From contig CANMYO010000001.1 in NCBI GenBank assembly GCA_947502145.1, forward strand, positions 1,419,501 through 1,483,500: a stretch of DNA of 64,000 nucleotides. The letters run 5' to 3'. Under the pieces are notes generated by a model that worked only from the letters and a program-made list of their open reading frames with translations, had not been told where the DNA came from and did no database searches. This stretch comes from an uncultured Paracoccaceae bacterium (GTDB taxonomy: Bacteria; Pseudomonadota; Alphaproteobacteria; Rhodobacterales; Rhodobacteraceae). Below are positions 17,233 through 25,629 of the stretch, in pieces (position 1 is the first letter of the stretch; each line of letters begins with the position of its first letter). The position numbers and the translations under genes were made by a program.

Positions 17233-18701
17233 GTGCTGAGCGTGATTTCACTGCCCCGGGCGTCAGCGGGATGAGTGTCTTTTAACAGGAACACAGCGCG
17301 CCCCCCGACCAGAACGCGGGTGTCATCGCCCGCGGCTTTGTAGGTGACAGTCAGGTCGCCGCCGGAGACCGCGACGGACAGGCGATCCAGCCCCGGTTCA
17401 AAATCGGTGATCGTGACGATCTTGTCGCCCGAGACATATTCGGTGGCGTCAAACAGGTCCGCCCCCGCACCACCGCTGGCCACGTCGCCATCGTCGAGGA
17501 TCAGGTAGTCGCCGCCATCACCGCCACGCACGCTGTCGGGGTTGCCCCGGTCGGCGTCAAAGGCGTCGATGAAGTCGCGCCCGGCACCGCCGGAGAGGTC
17601 GTCTTGCCCGCCGCCGCCTTCGATGTAGTCGTCGCCAGCCTGACCTGCGATGAGGTCATCGCCATTGCCGCCCAGCACCCGGTCATTGCCCGCCCCGGCG
17701 GCCACGGTATTGTCGCCCCAGCCCAGCGACCCTTCGGCAGAAAACGGTCTTGCAGAGCCAAGCGCGATCAGGTCATCGCCCGCGCCGGTGTCAATCGAGT
17801 CATCGCCGCGCCCGGCAAAGACCGCGTCATCGCCGTTGCCGGTCTTGATGTCGTCATCCCCCTGGGTGCCAAGGTGCAATCTACCGGGGGTGACCGTCTG
17901 GTCGGCGATGTTTGAGGCGTTAAAGCGCAGGGTAACGTCGTCGGGGTCATCCACGCCTTCGATCCGCAGGATTACGGTGCCATCCAGCATGACCTTGACC
18001 CCGGTTCTGGAGGGTGCCAGCTCTGCCGCGCTGTCCTGAAAGGCCAGCGGTACGGTGATGAAAAGCTGTTCTCCGGGTTGGTAGTCGGTGATCACCGCCG
18101 GGTCGACCGGGCCGGCGTTCAGGGTCACAAAGAAGGTGTCGTCGCCGTCGCCACCGCTTAACCTGTCGCCATTGTCGCCTGCCACAACATCATCGCCAAA
18201 GCCGCCGTAAAGCGCGTCGGGGCTGACCGGTTCGCTGTCGCTGTCAACGCCGTCAAGAAGGTCATCCCCCAAATCGCCGTGGATCGTGTTGGCCCCAAGA
18301 AAGTCGATGATCTGGTCGCGTCCGCCGCCGCCGCGGATAAAGTCATCGCCCGCGACCTGATCGGCGCTGCCGTTGTTCTGCTGGAAATTGAGGTCACTGC
18401 CGTCGCCCAGAAAGATCCGGTCATTGCCAGGGCCGCCGGCGATCTGATCATCGCCATCGCCGCCAAACAGCCGGTCGTCGCCGTCGCCCGCATCAACGCG
18501 GTCATCGCCGTCACCAAACCGCAGCAGATCGCGGCCATCGGAGCCGGTGACATTGTTGTTGTCGTTGCCGTAGGATTTTTCGTTCAGCGTATCGCCGGCT
18601 GTGCCGTCGTTGTCCGGGCTGTCATCGTCGGTGCCGCCGTCATCACTGAACAGCAGGCCGATGGCGGCCAGCAGCAATAGTGGAACAGCAAACAATTCCA
18701 T
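17223..18701 (-). CDS. RTX-type calcium-binding repeat protein with N-terminal hydrophobic anchor
   Basis: A 492-residue acidic protein with at least 15 glycine/aspartate nonapeptides of the GGxGxDxux type in two blocks, about residues 55-200 and 280-430. These repeats form Ca2+-binding beta-rolls after export. A 20-residue hydrophobic segment (LFAVPLLLLAAIGLLF) lies at the very N-terminus, followed by an acidic linker. That is unusual for a type I substrate, which normally carries its signal at the C-terminus. The ATG at 18701 is chosen; a TTG at 18707 is also in frame. No enzymatic domain is recognised. It overlaps the kinase gene tail-to-tail by 10 bases. Confidence 0.85.
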   Translation of the reverse strand: MELFAVPLLLLAAIGLLFSDDGGTDDDSPDNDGTAGDTLNEKSYGNDNNNVTGSDGRDLLRFGDGDDRVDAGDGDDRLFGGDGDDQIAGGPGNDRIFLGDGSDLNFQQNNGSADQVAGDDFIRGGGGRDQIIDFLGANTIHGDLGDDLLDGVDSDSEPVSPDALYGGFGDDVVAGDNGDRLSGGDGDDTFFVTLNAGPVDPAVITDYQPGEQLFITVPLAFQDSAAELAPSRTGVKVMLDGTVILRIEGVDDPDDVTLRFNASNIADQTVTPGRLHLGTQGDDDIKTGNGDDAVFAGRGDDSIDTGAGDDLIALGSARPFSAEGSLGWGDNTVAAGAGNDRVLGGNGDDLIAGQAGDDYIEGGGGQDDLSGGAGRDFIDAFDADRGNPDSVRGGDGGDYLILDDGDVASGGAGADLFDATEYVSGDKIVTITDFEPGLDRLSVAVSGGDLTVTYKAAGDDTRVLVGGRAVFLLKDTHPADARGSEITLSTYA

Positions 18702-18800
18702 ACTCAAAATCCCAACACGCCCCCGCGTCTGCGCAAAGTTAGACGCGCTGGCCGGGGCTGTGTCAACGTGACAGCGGCGGCTTTGTTGCGTGGTTCGGGG

Positions 18801-20051
18801 CTAGTCCTGCTTTTGAACGGCATTGTCGCGCGGGGGCGGACAATCGGCAGAGATCTCGCCCTTGTCTGGCCACAATTCGTAGGGCCTGGTTAACGCCCAG
18901 ATATGCGCGGGGATCATGTTTTTCATCTTGGCGGGGGCTTCGCGGCGCAGATGCAATACCGTTTCCGCAGCTTTCATCTCGACCCGCGCCTTGGCAAATT
19001 CCAGCCCGCGCGGCCCGATGCGGGGCTGCAGCCAAGCCATGAGCGGGCGCAGCCAATCGGGCATCCGCCGCAGTGGCAACCCGCCCGCAGCCCGTCGGGT
19101 ATTTTCGATGAAGCCTTTGACAGCATTGACTCTTTTCCCGGATGAGCCCGGCGCGGACAGATGCAGTTGATCGCTAAGTCCCGCCAGCATTTCGGCCCCG
19201 CGCTGGTTGCGCACGATGACCCATTGGTCCCCTTCACCGGCCATGTACCCCACAGTGATGTCCGCCAGCCTGTTGGTGTAATCAACGCAGGTCCGGCAGG
19301 TCAGCGGAAAGAAATCCGCAGCCAGATCCGACAGCGGCAACTTGAGAAATGGGATCAGGCGCTTGCTGCCATCTTGAAACCGCAATTCGACCCGGTAGTC
19401 GGCGCGAAATTCCAGATAGGTGACGGTGTCGGGGGCCGGGGTCAGCCGTGACAAAAAGTGATGAAAGTTCGCCGTGGTTGTGTTGTCAGAACAGGGCGTG
19501 CCGATGACATAGAGCCGTTCAAAGCCCAGTTTCGCCTCAAGCGCGCGCAGGGCGTATATCTGGCAGGGAATGCCAATGACGGCGATACGCCTGTGTCCGG
19601 CGGCGGCAGCGGGCTCCAGCAGGGCAAGCAGAGGCGCATAGCCCATCCGCATGCCCCGCGCCTGTGCCATCTCGGCGGCCTGCGTGATGATTGCGGGCTG
19701 CGGCGCCCAGCGGTCGTGACGGTCAGGCACCATGGTCAACACCGCGTCAACCTTGCCCGCCTCTAGCAATTGCGCCGCGAGGCTGGTGGTGATCCCGGTC
19801 CATTGCGCACCGGGTCGGGCGGGCGAGAGTGCAGCGCGATACATCGCCTGCGTGACACCAAAGAAGGCTTCCAGCGGTGCATCCGGCGCAGGCGTGCGCC
19901 CATGAACGGCAGCTTCAAACCCTGCATAATCAGGCTGGATGAACTGACAGGCGGTGCCACACGCGCTGGCGTCCTTCATTCGCGACACACCGCAGTCAGT
20001 GCAAAGCACGCGTGCAGCCGGGGCGGCAAAGGACGGGGTTGTGACGCTCAT
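18801..20051 (-). CDS. FrhB/BciB-like Fe-S flavoprotein (coenzyme F420 hydrogenase/dehydrogenase beta-subunit family)
   Basis: A 416-residue protein of the FrhB family with the N-terminal cysteine motif CTDCGVSRMK...CGTAC (residues about 17-32) and a C-terminal cluster motif in TCRTCVDYTNRLADITVGY. Family members bind 4Fe-4S clusters and FAD. The closest characterised role by sequence style is the 8-vinyl reductase BciB of (bacterio)chlorophyll synthesis, but no other photosynthesis gene is in the window. Other FrhB homologues accompany polysaccharide biosynthesis. It is divergent from asd across 194 bases. Confidence 0.7.
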   Translation of the reverse strand: MSVTTPSFAAPAARVLCTDCGVSRMKDASACGTACQFIQPDYAGFEAAVHGRTPAPDAPLEAFFGVTQAMYRAALSPARPGAQWTGITTSLAAQLLEAGKVDAVLTMVPDRHDRWAPQPAIITQAAEMAQARGMRMGYAPLLALLEPAAAAGHRRIAVIGIPCQIYALRALEAKLGFERLYVIGTPCSDNTTTANFHHFLSRLTPAPDTVTYLEFRADYRVELRFQDGSKRLIPFLKLPLSDLAADFFPLTCRTCVDYTNRLADITVGYMAGEGDQWVIVRNQRGAEMLAGLSDQLHLSAPGSSGKRVNAVKGFIENTRRAAGGLPLRRMPDWLRPLMAWLQPRIGPRGLEFAKARVEMKAAETVLHLRREAPAKMKNMIPAHIWALTRPYELWPDKGEISADCPPPRDNAVQKQD

Positions 20052-20245
20052 CCCGCGACAGTGACCGCGCCATCACGATCTGTAAAGCCGACCTGACAGT
20101 TTGACTGTCCATAACGGGGAGGGGAGCGACGTATAATGTCTTGTGATTGCGCCGATCACCAATGAATGAACGGCGAAACCGCGGTGGCCCTTTCAAATGC
20201 CGCACCTGCAGGCTAAGAGGCGCGCAGTGAAAGGAGCCTGATATC

Positions 20246-21268
20246 ATGGGTTATAAAATCGTCGTCGTGGGCGCTACGGGTAACGTGGGCCACGAAATGC
20301 TGAATATCCTCGCGGAGCGGAGCTTTCCGGTGGATGAAATTGCCGCGCTGGCCAGCCGCAAATCGCTGGGCACCGAAGTGACGTTTGGCGAAAAAACCCT
20401 GAAAACCCAGGACCTTGATACCTTTGATTTTTCTGGCTGGGACATGGCGCTGTTCGCGGTTGGGTCAGACGCGACAAAGAAATACGCCCCGATTGCCGCA
20501 AAGGCGGGTTGCGTGGTGATCGATAATTCGTCGCTGTATCGCTATGACCCCGAGGTGCCGCTGATCGTGCCGGAAGTGAACGCAGATGCGATTCACGGCT
20601 ACAAGAACAAGAATATCATCGCCAACCCGAATTGTTCGACCGCGCAGATGGTTGTCGCGCTGAAGCCGCTGCATGATCGTGCCACGATCAAGCGCGTGGT
20701 GGTCAGCACCTATCAATCTGTGTCCGGGTCGGGCAAAGCCGGAATTGATGAGCTGTGGGACCAGACCAAGTCGATGTACAATCCCACCGACGACAAGCCG
20801 CCCAAGCAGTTCACCAAGCAGATCGCGTTCAACGTGATCCCGCATATTGATGTCTTCATGGATGACGGGTCCACCAAGGAAGAATGGAAGATGGTCGCCG
20901 AGACCAAGAAAATCGTCGACAAGACCATAAAGGTCACGGCGACCTGCGTGCGGGTCCCGGTATTCGTTGGCCACTCTGAAGCGGTGAATATCGAGTTTGA
21001 GGATTTTCTGGACGAAGACGAGGCCCGCGACATCCTGCGCGAGGCCCCGGGCATCATGGTGATCGACAAGCGCGAGGACGGGGGCTATGTCACCCCGGTT
21101 GAATGCGTCGGTGATTTCGCCACGTTCATCAGCCGGATCCGGCAGGACAGCACGATCGAAAACGGCCTGAATTTGTGGTGTGTTTCGGACAATTTGCGCA
21201 AGGGTGCGGCGCTGAACGCCGTGCAAATCGCAGAGCTGCTTGGTCGCGAGTGCCTTAAGAAAGGCTAA
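20246..21268 (+). CDS. asd: Aspartate-semialdehyde dehydrogenase
   Basis: A 340-residue cytoplasmic NADPH-dependent enzyme that reduces aspartyl phosphate to aspartate semialdehyde on the way to lysine, diaminopimelate, methionine and threonine. It has the nucleotide-binding GATGNVG at residues 9-15, the catalytic Cys130 in NPNCST, and the VPVFVGHSEAVNIEF substrate-binding block. The length is normal. AGGAG at 20232-20236 supports the ATG at 20246. It is a single gene, divergent from the FrhB-like gene and followed by a long-stem hairpin. Confidence 0.96.
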   Translation: MGYKIVVVGATGNVGHEMLNILAERSFPVDEIAALASRKSLGTEVTFGEKTLKTQDLDTFDFSGWDMALFAVGSDATKKYAPIAAKAGCVVIDNSSLYRYDPEVPLIVPEVNADAIHGYKNKNIIANPNCSTAQMVVALKPLHDRATIKRVVVSTYQSVSGSGKAGIDELWDQTKSMYNPTDDKPPKQFTKQIAFNVIPHIDVFMDDGSTKEEWKMVAETKKIVDKTIKVTATCVRVPVFVGHSEAVNIEFEDFLDEDEARDILREAPGIMVIDKREDGGYVTPVECVGDFATFISRIRQDSTIENGLNLWCVSDNLRKGAALNAVQIAELLGRECLKKG

Positions 21269-21289
21269 GTCTTAACGTGAGATTGTCAC

Positions 21290-21326
21290 GCAATCGGCAA
21301 CAATCGTCAGATTTGATGCCGATTGC
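21290..21326 (+). terminator. Possible terminator hairpin after asd
   Basis: A perfect 10-bp stem (GCAATCGGCA at 21290-21299 with TGCCGATTGC at 21317-21326) with a 17-base loop lies 22 bases after the asd stop and is followed by GATTGTTT. An alternative pairing of ACAATCG with CGATTGT shifts the fold by a few bases. The T-run is weak. Confidence 0.45.
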
Positions 21327-21435
21327 GATTGTTTCCCCTGCGTCACAGTCAAAAACAATCTTCTTTTAGGTATTAAAGCGGCGTGAAAAAGGCTACATTA
21401 GGGCAGTAACTGAGTAATCCTTTGAGGATCTAGTG

Positions 21436-22170
21436 ATGCATTTTATCAAGACAGCCTTTGCCGCCGCCTGCCTTTCGGTCGCAGGACTTGGCGCAGCAGC
21501 CGCACCAATTGTTTATGGTGCGGAATCGTATGTCGGTGATCCGGCCACAAACCACAGTATTTGGTTCAATCTTGGATTGGGCGCCGGGATCGGCAAGCGA
21601 TTTGATTTCATTCCGCGTGGAACATTCACCACCGATGGCGCAACCGATGGTCGTTTGCAGGGCACGGTTCTGTCAAAGAAAGATCCGACGTTCGGTTTCG
21701 AAGTCGATTTTCTGTATGACAACGACTTTGGCGGCGTTTCACCGCTCTATAAGGTTGAGCAGGGCGCAGCCACCGAGCCGGGCGACAACTTTTTCCTAAA
21801 CCTTGTCAGCGGGACGTTGAAGGGTCTGGCAGGCACGTCGCTTGAGGATCTGACGCTGAGCGTGAGCGCACGCCCTGTGGACTTTACCTATGCGACACAG
21901 GTTGGCACCGGATCAAACGCCAAGAACCCCGGCATTTATGGCCTGGCGAACTGGTTCTTTGTTGATGTTGCCAAGTTTGACTGCCTGATCTGTACCGATG
22001 CCGCCGGCGGTTTGAAGCAGAGCAATCTGGATGCGCGGTATGGTGATGTGAACATCATTCTGACCACATTGCCCGGCGTCAGCCAGGTGCCGCTGCCTGC
22101 GGGCGGTTTGCTGATCCTGACCGGGGTTGGTGCGCTGGCCCTCGCACGGCGTCGTCGCAAAGCGGCCTGA
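21436..22170 (+). CDS. VPLPA-CTERM sorting-domain exported protein
   Basis: A 244-residue exported protein with an N-terminal signal peptide (about residues 1-23, ending GLGAAAA) and a C-terminal tripartite tail: the motif VPLPAGG, a hydrophobic helix and the basic end RRRRK. That tail is the VPLPA-CTERM variant of the PEP-CTERM signal, recognised by an exosortase/rhombosortase-like system. The body resembles other PEP-CTERM proteins of unknown function and has one close cysteine pair (FDCLICTD). The ATG at 21436 follows GAGG at 21424-21427. No sorting enzyme is encoded nearby. A strong terminator follows. Confidence 0.82.
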   Translation: MHFIKTAFAAACLSVAGLGAAAAPIVYGAESYVGDPATNHSIWFNLGLGAGIGKRFDFIPRGTFTTDGATDGRLQGTVLSKKDPTFGFEVDFLYDNDFGGVSPLYKVEQGAATEPGDNFFLNLVSGTLKGLAGTSLEDLTLSVSARPVDFTYATQVGTGSNAKNPGIYGLANWFFVDVAKFDCLICTDAAGGLKQSNLDARYGDVNIILTTLPGVSQVPLPAGGLLILTGVGALALARRRRKAA

Positions 22171-22191
22171 ACGACCGGACATAATTGTTGG

Positions 22192-22214
22192 AAAGCGCCC
22201 TTTCGGGGCGCTTT
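22192..22214 (+). terminator. Rho-independent terminator of the VPLPA-CTERM gene
   Basis: AAAGCGCCC at 22192-22200 pairs with GGGCGCTTT at 22206-22214 around TTTCG, and the T-run continues to 22217. It lies 22 bases downstream of the stop and between two convergent genes. Confidence 0.88.
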
Positions 22215-22225
22215 TTTATTGCCGG

Positions 22226-22534
22226 TCAGAACCGTTCGGCCCGCAGCACCTGCGCATCGGTGATGCTGACCACCCCGATATGGGGTTCCACCACGGCGAA
22301 GGCGGCTTTGAGCAGGTCGTCAAGCCGGTCGGGGCGGATCAGGCAGATCACCACGACCATGCCAGAGCGTCCGATCTGACCTTCGCGGGTCCACCGCCCG
22401 GAGCGGCCAGAGCCGCCCTTGACCGGCACAATCGTGTAACCAGTGACATCAGCCGCAGAGAGCGCGTCGGTCAGCCGCCCTTGCAGCGGCGCTTCGATCA
22501 CGATTTCGACCCGTTTTGCGTCATGTGTTTGCAT
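22226..22534 (-). CDS. sbtB: SbtB-like PII-family protein
   Basis: A 102-residue PII-fold protein encoded 3 bases downstream of the bicarbonate transporter SbtA. Cyanobacterial SbtB binds SbtA and adenine nucleotides to control bicarbonate uptake. The PII-like core (VEIVIEAPLQGRLTDAL at the start, VVEPHIGVVSITDAQVLR at the end) is visible. The T-loop is short, has GSGRSGRWTREG, and lacks the uridylylation Tyr of GlnB/GlnK. The cysteine-containing C-terminal loop of some cyanobacterial SbtB proteins is absent. Function is inferred from the pairing. Confidence 0.82.
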   Translation of the reverse strand: MQTHDAKRVEIVIEAPLQGRLTDALSAADVTGYTIVPVKGGSGRSGRWTREGQIGRSGMVVVICLIRPDRLDDLLKAAFAVVEPHIGVVSITDAQVLRAERF

Positions 22535-22537
22535 CGC

Positions 22538-23518
22538 TTAACCTCCGGTCACGGATTGGGCGACGGCCAGATACAGCGGGATGCCCAATGTCAGGTTGAA
22601 TGGGAAAGTCACCCCAAGTGAGAGGGTGAGGTAGATGGATGGCTTGGCCTGCGGCAGCGCGACGCGCATCGCGGCCGGCACGGCGATATAGCTGGCAGAG
22701 GCCGACAGCACCATCAGCAGCACGATACCACCCAGCGACAGCCCGATGGCAACGCCAAGGGCCAGCCCGATAACGGAACTGATCAGCGGCATGACCACCG
22801 CAAAGGCGATTGCGCCCGGCCCGATGCTGCCGCGGACATTGCGCAGTCCGCGCCCGGCGATCAGCCCCATATCGAGCAGGAACAGGCACAGCACGCCTTT
22901 GAAGGGGGTGACGATGAAGGGGGCAATCTCGGCCAGCCCCTTTTCGCCGGTGACCGCGCCGATAAAGAAGGCCCCGACCAGCAGCACGATTGAGCCATTC
23001 AGCAGGATTTCCCGCAGCAGGCCGCTTTCCATTTTGGTGCCTGCGCCGCTGCCACGCGCCACCAGCCACAGCGCTGACAGGATCGCGGGGGCCTCCATCG
23101 CGGCGGCAACGGCAACCATGTAGCCTTCGGACGAGATCATCCGCCCTTCAAGCACGGAGGTGGCGGCGACAAATGTCACAATGCTGATGGACCCGTAATG
23201 CGCCGCAACGGCTGCGGCGTCGATGCGGTCCATCCCGGTCATGATCTTGAGCAGGCCAAAGGCCAGCAGCGGCAGACCAAAGGACAGGATCAGCCCGGCC
23301 CCCACGGCGAGCAGCAGCGTTGCGTCGATGCCATTGGCGGCCACCGCAGCGCCACCCTTGAAGCCGATCGCAAACAGCAGATAGATCGACATGCCCTTTG
23401 CGACCGCCTCGGGGATGGTGAGGTCGGATCGGGCGAGGGCGGCCAACAGACCAAGCGCAAAGCTGAGGATGATCGGCGAAACCAGATTGCTGGCGGCGAG
23501 GTCGAAGATTTCCGTCAC
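22538..23518 (-). CDS. sbtA: Sodium-dependent bicarbonate transporter SbtA
   Basis: A 326-residue integral membrane protein of the SbtA family, predicted to import bicarbonate with Na+. About ten hydrophobic segments are visible in two inverted halves, starting with VSPIILSFALGLLAALARSDL and ending with TLSLGVTFPFNLTLGIPLYL. It starts with GTG at 23518, preceded by AAAGGG. Cotranscription with the PII-like gene 3 bases downstream is the hallmark of sbtAB. A beta-carbonic anhydrase lies 1.4 kb upstream on the same strand, which supports an inorganic-carbon role. Confidence 0.88.
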   Translation of the reverse strand: MTEIFDLAASNLVSPIILSFALGLLAALARSDLTIPEAVAKGMSIYLLFAIGFKGGAAVAANGIDATLLLAVGAGLILSFGLPLLAFGLLKIMTGMDRIDAAAVAAHYGSISIVTFVAATSVLEGRMISSEGYMVAVAAAMEAPAILSALWLVARGSGAGTKMESGLLREILLNGSIVLLVGAFFIGAVTGEKGLAEIAPFIVTPFKGVLCLFLLDMGLIAGRGLRNVRGSIGPGAIAFAVVMPLISSVIGLALGVAIGLSLGGIVLLMVLSASASYIAVPAAMRVALPQAKPSIYLTLSLGVTFPFNLTLGIPLYLAVAQSVTGG

Positions 23519-23629
23519 GTAAAGCCCTTTCCCGTTTGGGGGGAGGTAGGGCTGCCGGGGGGGCTTGGCAAGGGAAATTCGAAAATTATTGAACGGATGT
23601 TCAGTTTATCGCCCCTGCCATGCTGTTGG

Positions 23630-24799
23630 CTATCGTGTGCGATCGGTGCCGGCGGTCAGGCCGGACCAGGCATCCTTGATCTCGTTGCGCATCATCACCA
23701 GCCCGATACCGACAAATACGCGCGAACTGACCCGGCTGGCCAGCTTGAATTTCTTGGCGGCTTCGGCGGCGATCCGGTCCTGTCGGTCGCGCAATAGCTG
23801 GCGCTGAACCTCGGTCATGCCACCAGGCAGGAACCGTTGCGCGGTGGTTGACGTGGCCCCTGCCGGGGCCCGCGCGGCGCGCATTGCCTGACGAATCTGA
23901 TTGCTTGCGGCGGCCCGGTTGGCGGCCTGCGTTGCCTGTTCCAACTGTTGCCGGATCTGCCGGGTCTGGGCGGCGTCCAAGCCGGCTTGCGCAAGCGTGC
24001 TGGCCACATTGGTCGCGCCGGCCTTGCCGGCCGGTCCGAGCGCCATGCCGCCAACTTTGGCACGCTTGGCGGTTTCGGGGTCAAAGGCGATGGAGTTCAG
24101 CGTGCCATAGACCATACCGACACCTGCAACCTTGAGCGTGACATACCCCGATGAGCCCATCAGCACGCCGGTGCTGGCGGTGGTTCCGGCGGCGGCCACT
24201 GCGATGGGCAGACAGCCCACGACCAGAAAGGCAACACTGGCCCCAACGCTGATCCGATAAGCGCGATCCAGAGCATCGTTCAGCTTGATGTTCACTTCGT
24301 TATTGACACTGCGGGCGAGGCCAAATTGTTCATTGGTTGCCGCCGTGGCGCGGACCGCCCGGTTGACAAGTTCCCTGGCGTAGACCCGTGCCTCTGCCGG
24401 GTTGGTCTGGCTCAGCCGCGTAAACTTTGCGGTAAAATCTTTGACGTTGGAATTGAACAGTGCGGCCCGGCGTGCGGCGTCAACCTTGACCACGGTAGCG
24501 CCTGATACGGTAGATGGGCGATTGGGGTCACGTGCTTCCCAATACCCCAGCGAAACCGCGCGTTTGGCGTTGTTCCAACTGAAGGCAGACCAGTCATCCT
24601 GGGCAAAGCCATTATAGAGCGCACTGATCGGATTTATGTCTTCGATGAATTGCACGGTGCGAGAACTTGCGGATTTGTCCTGTTCCCATTCGGTACTGAG
24701 GGCCATTTGCGTGGCCATCGCGCCAGCCGCACCATTGATGATTTCACCAATGCAGTTGGGGTCAAAAATATCTGCGACAGGTAGTTCGCCTTCGGGCAT
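23630..24799 (-). CDS. Unrecognised 389-residue protein with central membrane segments
   Basis: I do not recognise this protein. It has no signal peptide. The N-terminal half is soluble. Two adjacent hydrophobic stretches follow at about residues 182-230 (SVAFLVVGCLPIAVAAAG, then a Gly/Val-rich segment), then an Ala/Gln/Arg-rich region likely to be helical or coiled-coil (about 255-310), and a last hydrophobic patch SSRVFVGIGLVMM near the end. The start at 24799 is well supported by GGAGGA. It lies between sbtAB and the carbonic anhydrase, all on the minus strand, with 111- and 72-base gaps. Context is the only hint to function. Confidence 0.7.
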   Translation of the reverse strand: MPEGELPVADIFDPNCIGEIINGAAGAMATQMALSTEWEQDKSASSRTVQFIEDINPISALYNGFAQDDWSAFSWNNAKRAVSLGYWEARDPNRPSTVSGATVVKVDAARRAALFNSNVKDFTAKFTRLSQTNPAEARVYARELVNRAVRATAATNEQFGLARSVNNEVNIKLNDALDRAYRISVGASVAFLVVGCLPIAVAAAGTTASTGVLMGSSGYVTLKVAGVGMVYGTLNSIAFDPETAKRAKVGGMALGPAGKAGATNVASTLAQAGLDAAQTRQIRQQLEQATQAANRAAASNQIRQAMRAARAPAGATSTTAQRFLPGGMTEVQRQLLRDRQDRIAAEAAKKFKLASRVSSRVFVGIGLVMMRNEIKDAWSGLTAGTDRTR

Positions 24800-24871
24800 G
24801 ACACATCCTCCATAAAGCTAAATCCTAGCATAAATCGGGGAGGTGTCGTGCTGTCGTATGGAAAACTTTAG

Positions 24872-25519
24872 TTAGACCCGGATGAAATCGTCGGCCTCGG
24901 GGTCGAACACCTCAAGCGCGCCGTCGCCAATATGGTTCCAGACCCCATGCAGGGTGAGGTCGTTGTTTTCGACCGATTGGCGCACAAATGGAAAGCTCAT
25001 CAGGTTTTCGAGGCTGATTTTCACCGCCTCTTTTTCCAACGCCTGTTCGCGCGTCGGTTCATCCGCTTGCGGCAGCCGTTCAAAGCCGGGGCGAAGGATA
25101 TCCATCCAGCGGCCTACAAAGCTGCTTTTTTCTTCCAGGTCCGGGGCATGACCTGAACACATGTCATAGCAGCCCTTTACTCCGCCGCAGGACGAATGGC
25201 CCATGACGATCAGATGTGCGACCTTCAGCGCGGTGACCGCGTATTCCACCGCGGCGGATGTGCCATGGTATTCGCCGTCCGGGTTATGGGGTGGCACCAG
25301 ATTGGCAATATTGCGGTGGATGAAAAATTCGCCCTGATCCGCGCCAAAGATCGAGGTCACATGCACCCGGCTGTCACAACAGGAGATTACCATCGCGCGG
25401 GGATGCTGTCCGTCTTCGGCGAGCCGCTTGTACCAGGCGGCGTTTTCGCTGTAGGTCGTGGCCTTCCAGCCATGGTAGCGTTTGACGAGGTATGATGGCA
25501 GGGGGCGCGCATATTGCAT
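24872..25519 (-). CDS. Beta-class carbonic anhydrase
   Basis: A 215-residue zinc enzyme interconverting CO2 and bicarbonate. Zn ligands and the activating dyad are visible: Cys48-Asp-Ser-Arg (CDSR), His108 and Cys111 (GHSSCGG). The GDGALEVFDP segment near the C-terminus is usual for proteobacterial forms. The length is normal and no signal peptide is present, so it is cytoplasmic. AAAGGAAC precedes the ATG at 25519. With sbtAB on the same strand downstream, it would supply or equilibrate bicarbonate for carboxylases in what appears to be a heterotroph. Confidence 0.93.
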   Translation of the reverse strand: MQYARPLPSYLVKRYHGWKATTYSENAAWYKRLAEDGQHPRAMVISCCDSRVHVTSIFGADQGEFFIHRNIANLVPPHNPDGEYHGTSAAVEYAVTALKVAHLIVMGHSSCGGVKGCYDMCSGHAPDLEEKSSFVGRWMDILRPGFERLPQADEPTREQALEKEAVKISLENLMSFPFVRQSVENNDLTLHGVWNHIGDGALEVFDPEADDFIRV

Positions 25520-25629
25520 GGGTCTTGTTCCTTTGCTTGACGCTCAATAGGTCGCATTTGCACGAATTTCGAGAGATTTCTATCGCGGGCCTCAACCTTC
25601 TGGGAACCATGCCGCGCTAAGACAGTGCC

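Noticed and set aside
17500-18560. Tandem short repeats that could be mistaken for a repeat array or CRISPR
   Set aside because: They are the codons of RTX nonapeptides in a good reading frame, with no constant spacer-repeat pattern.
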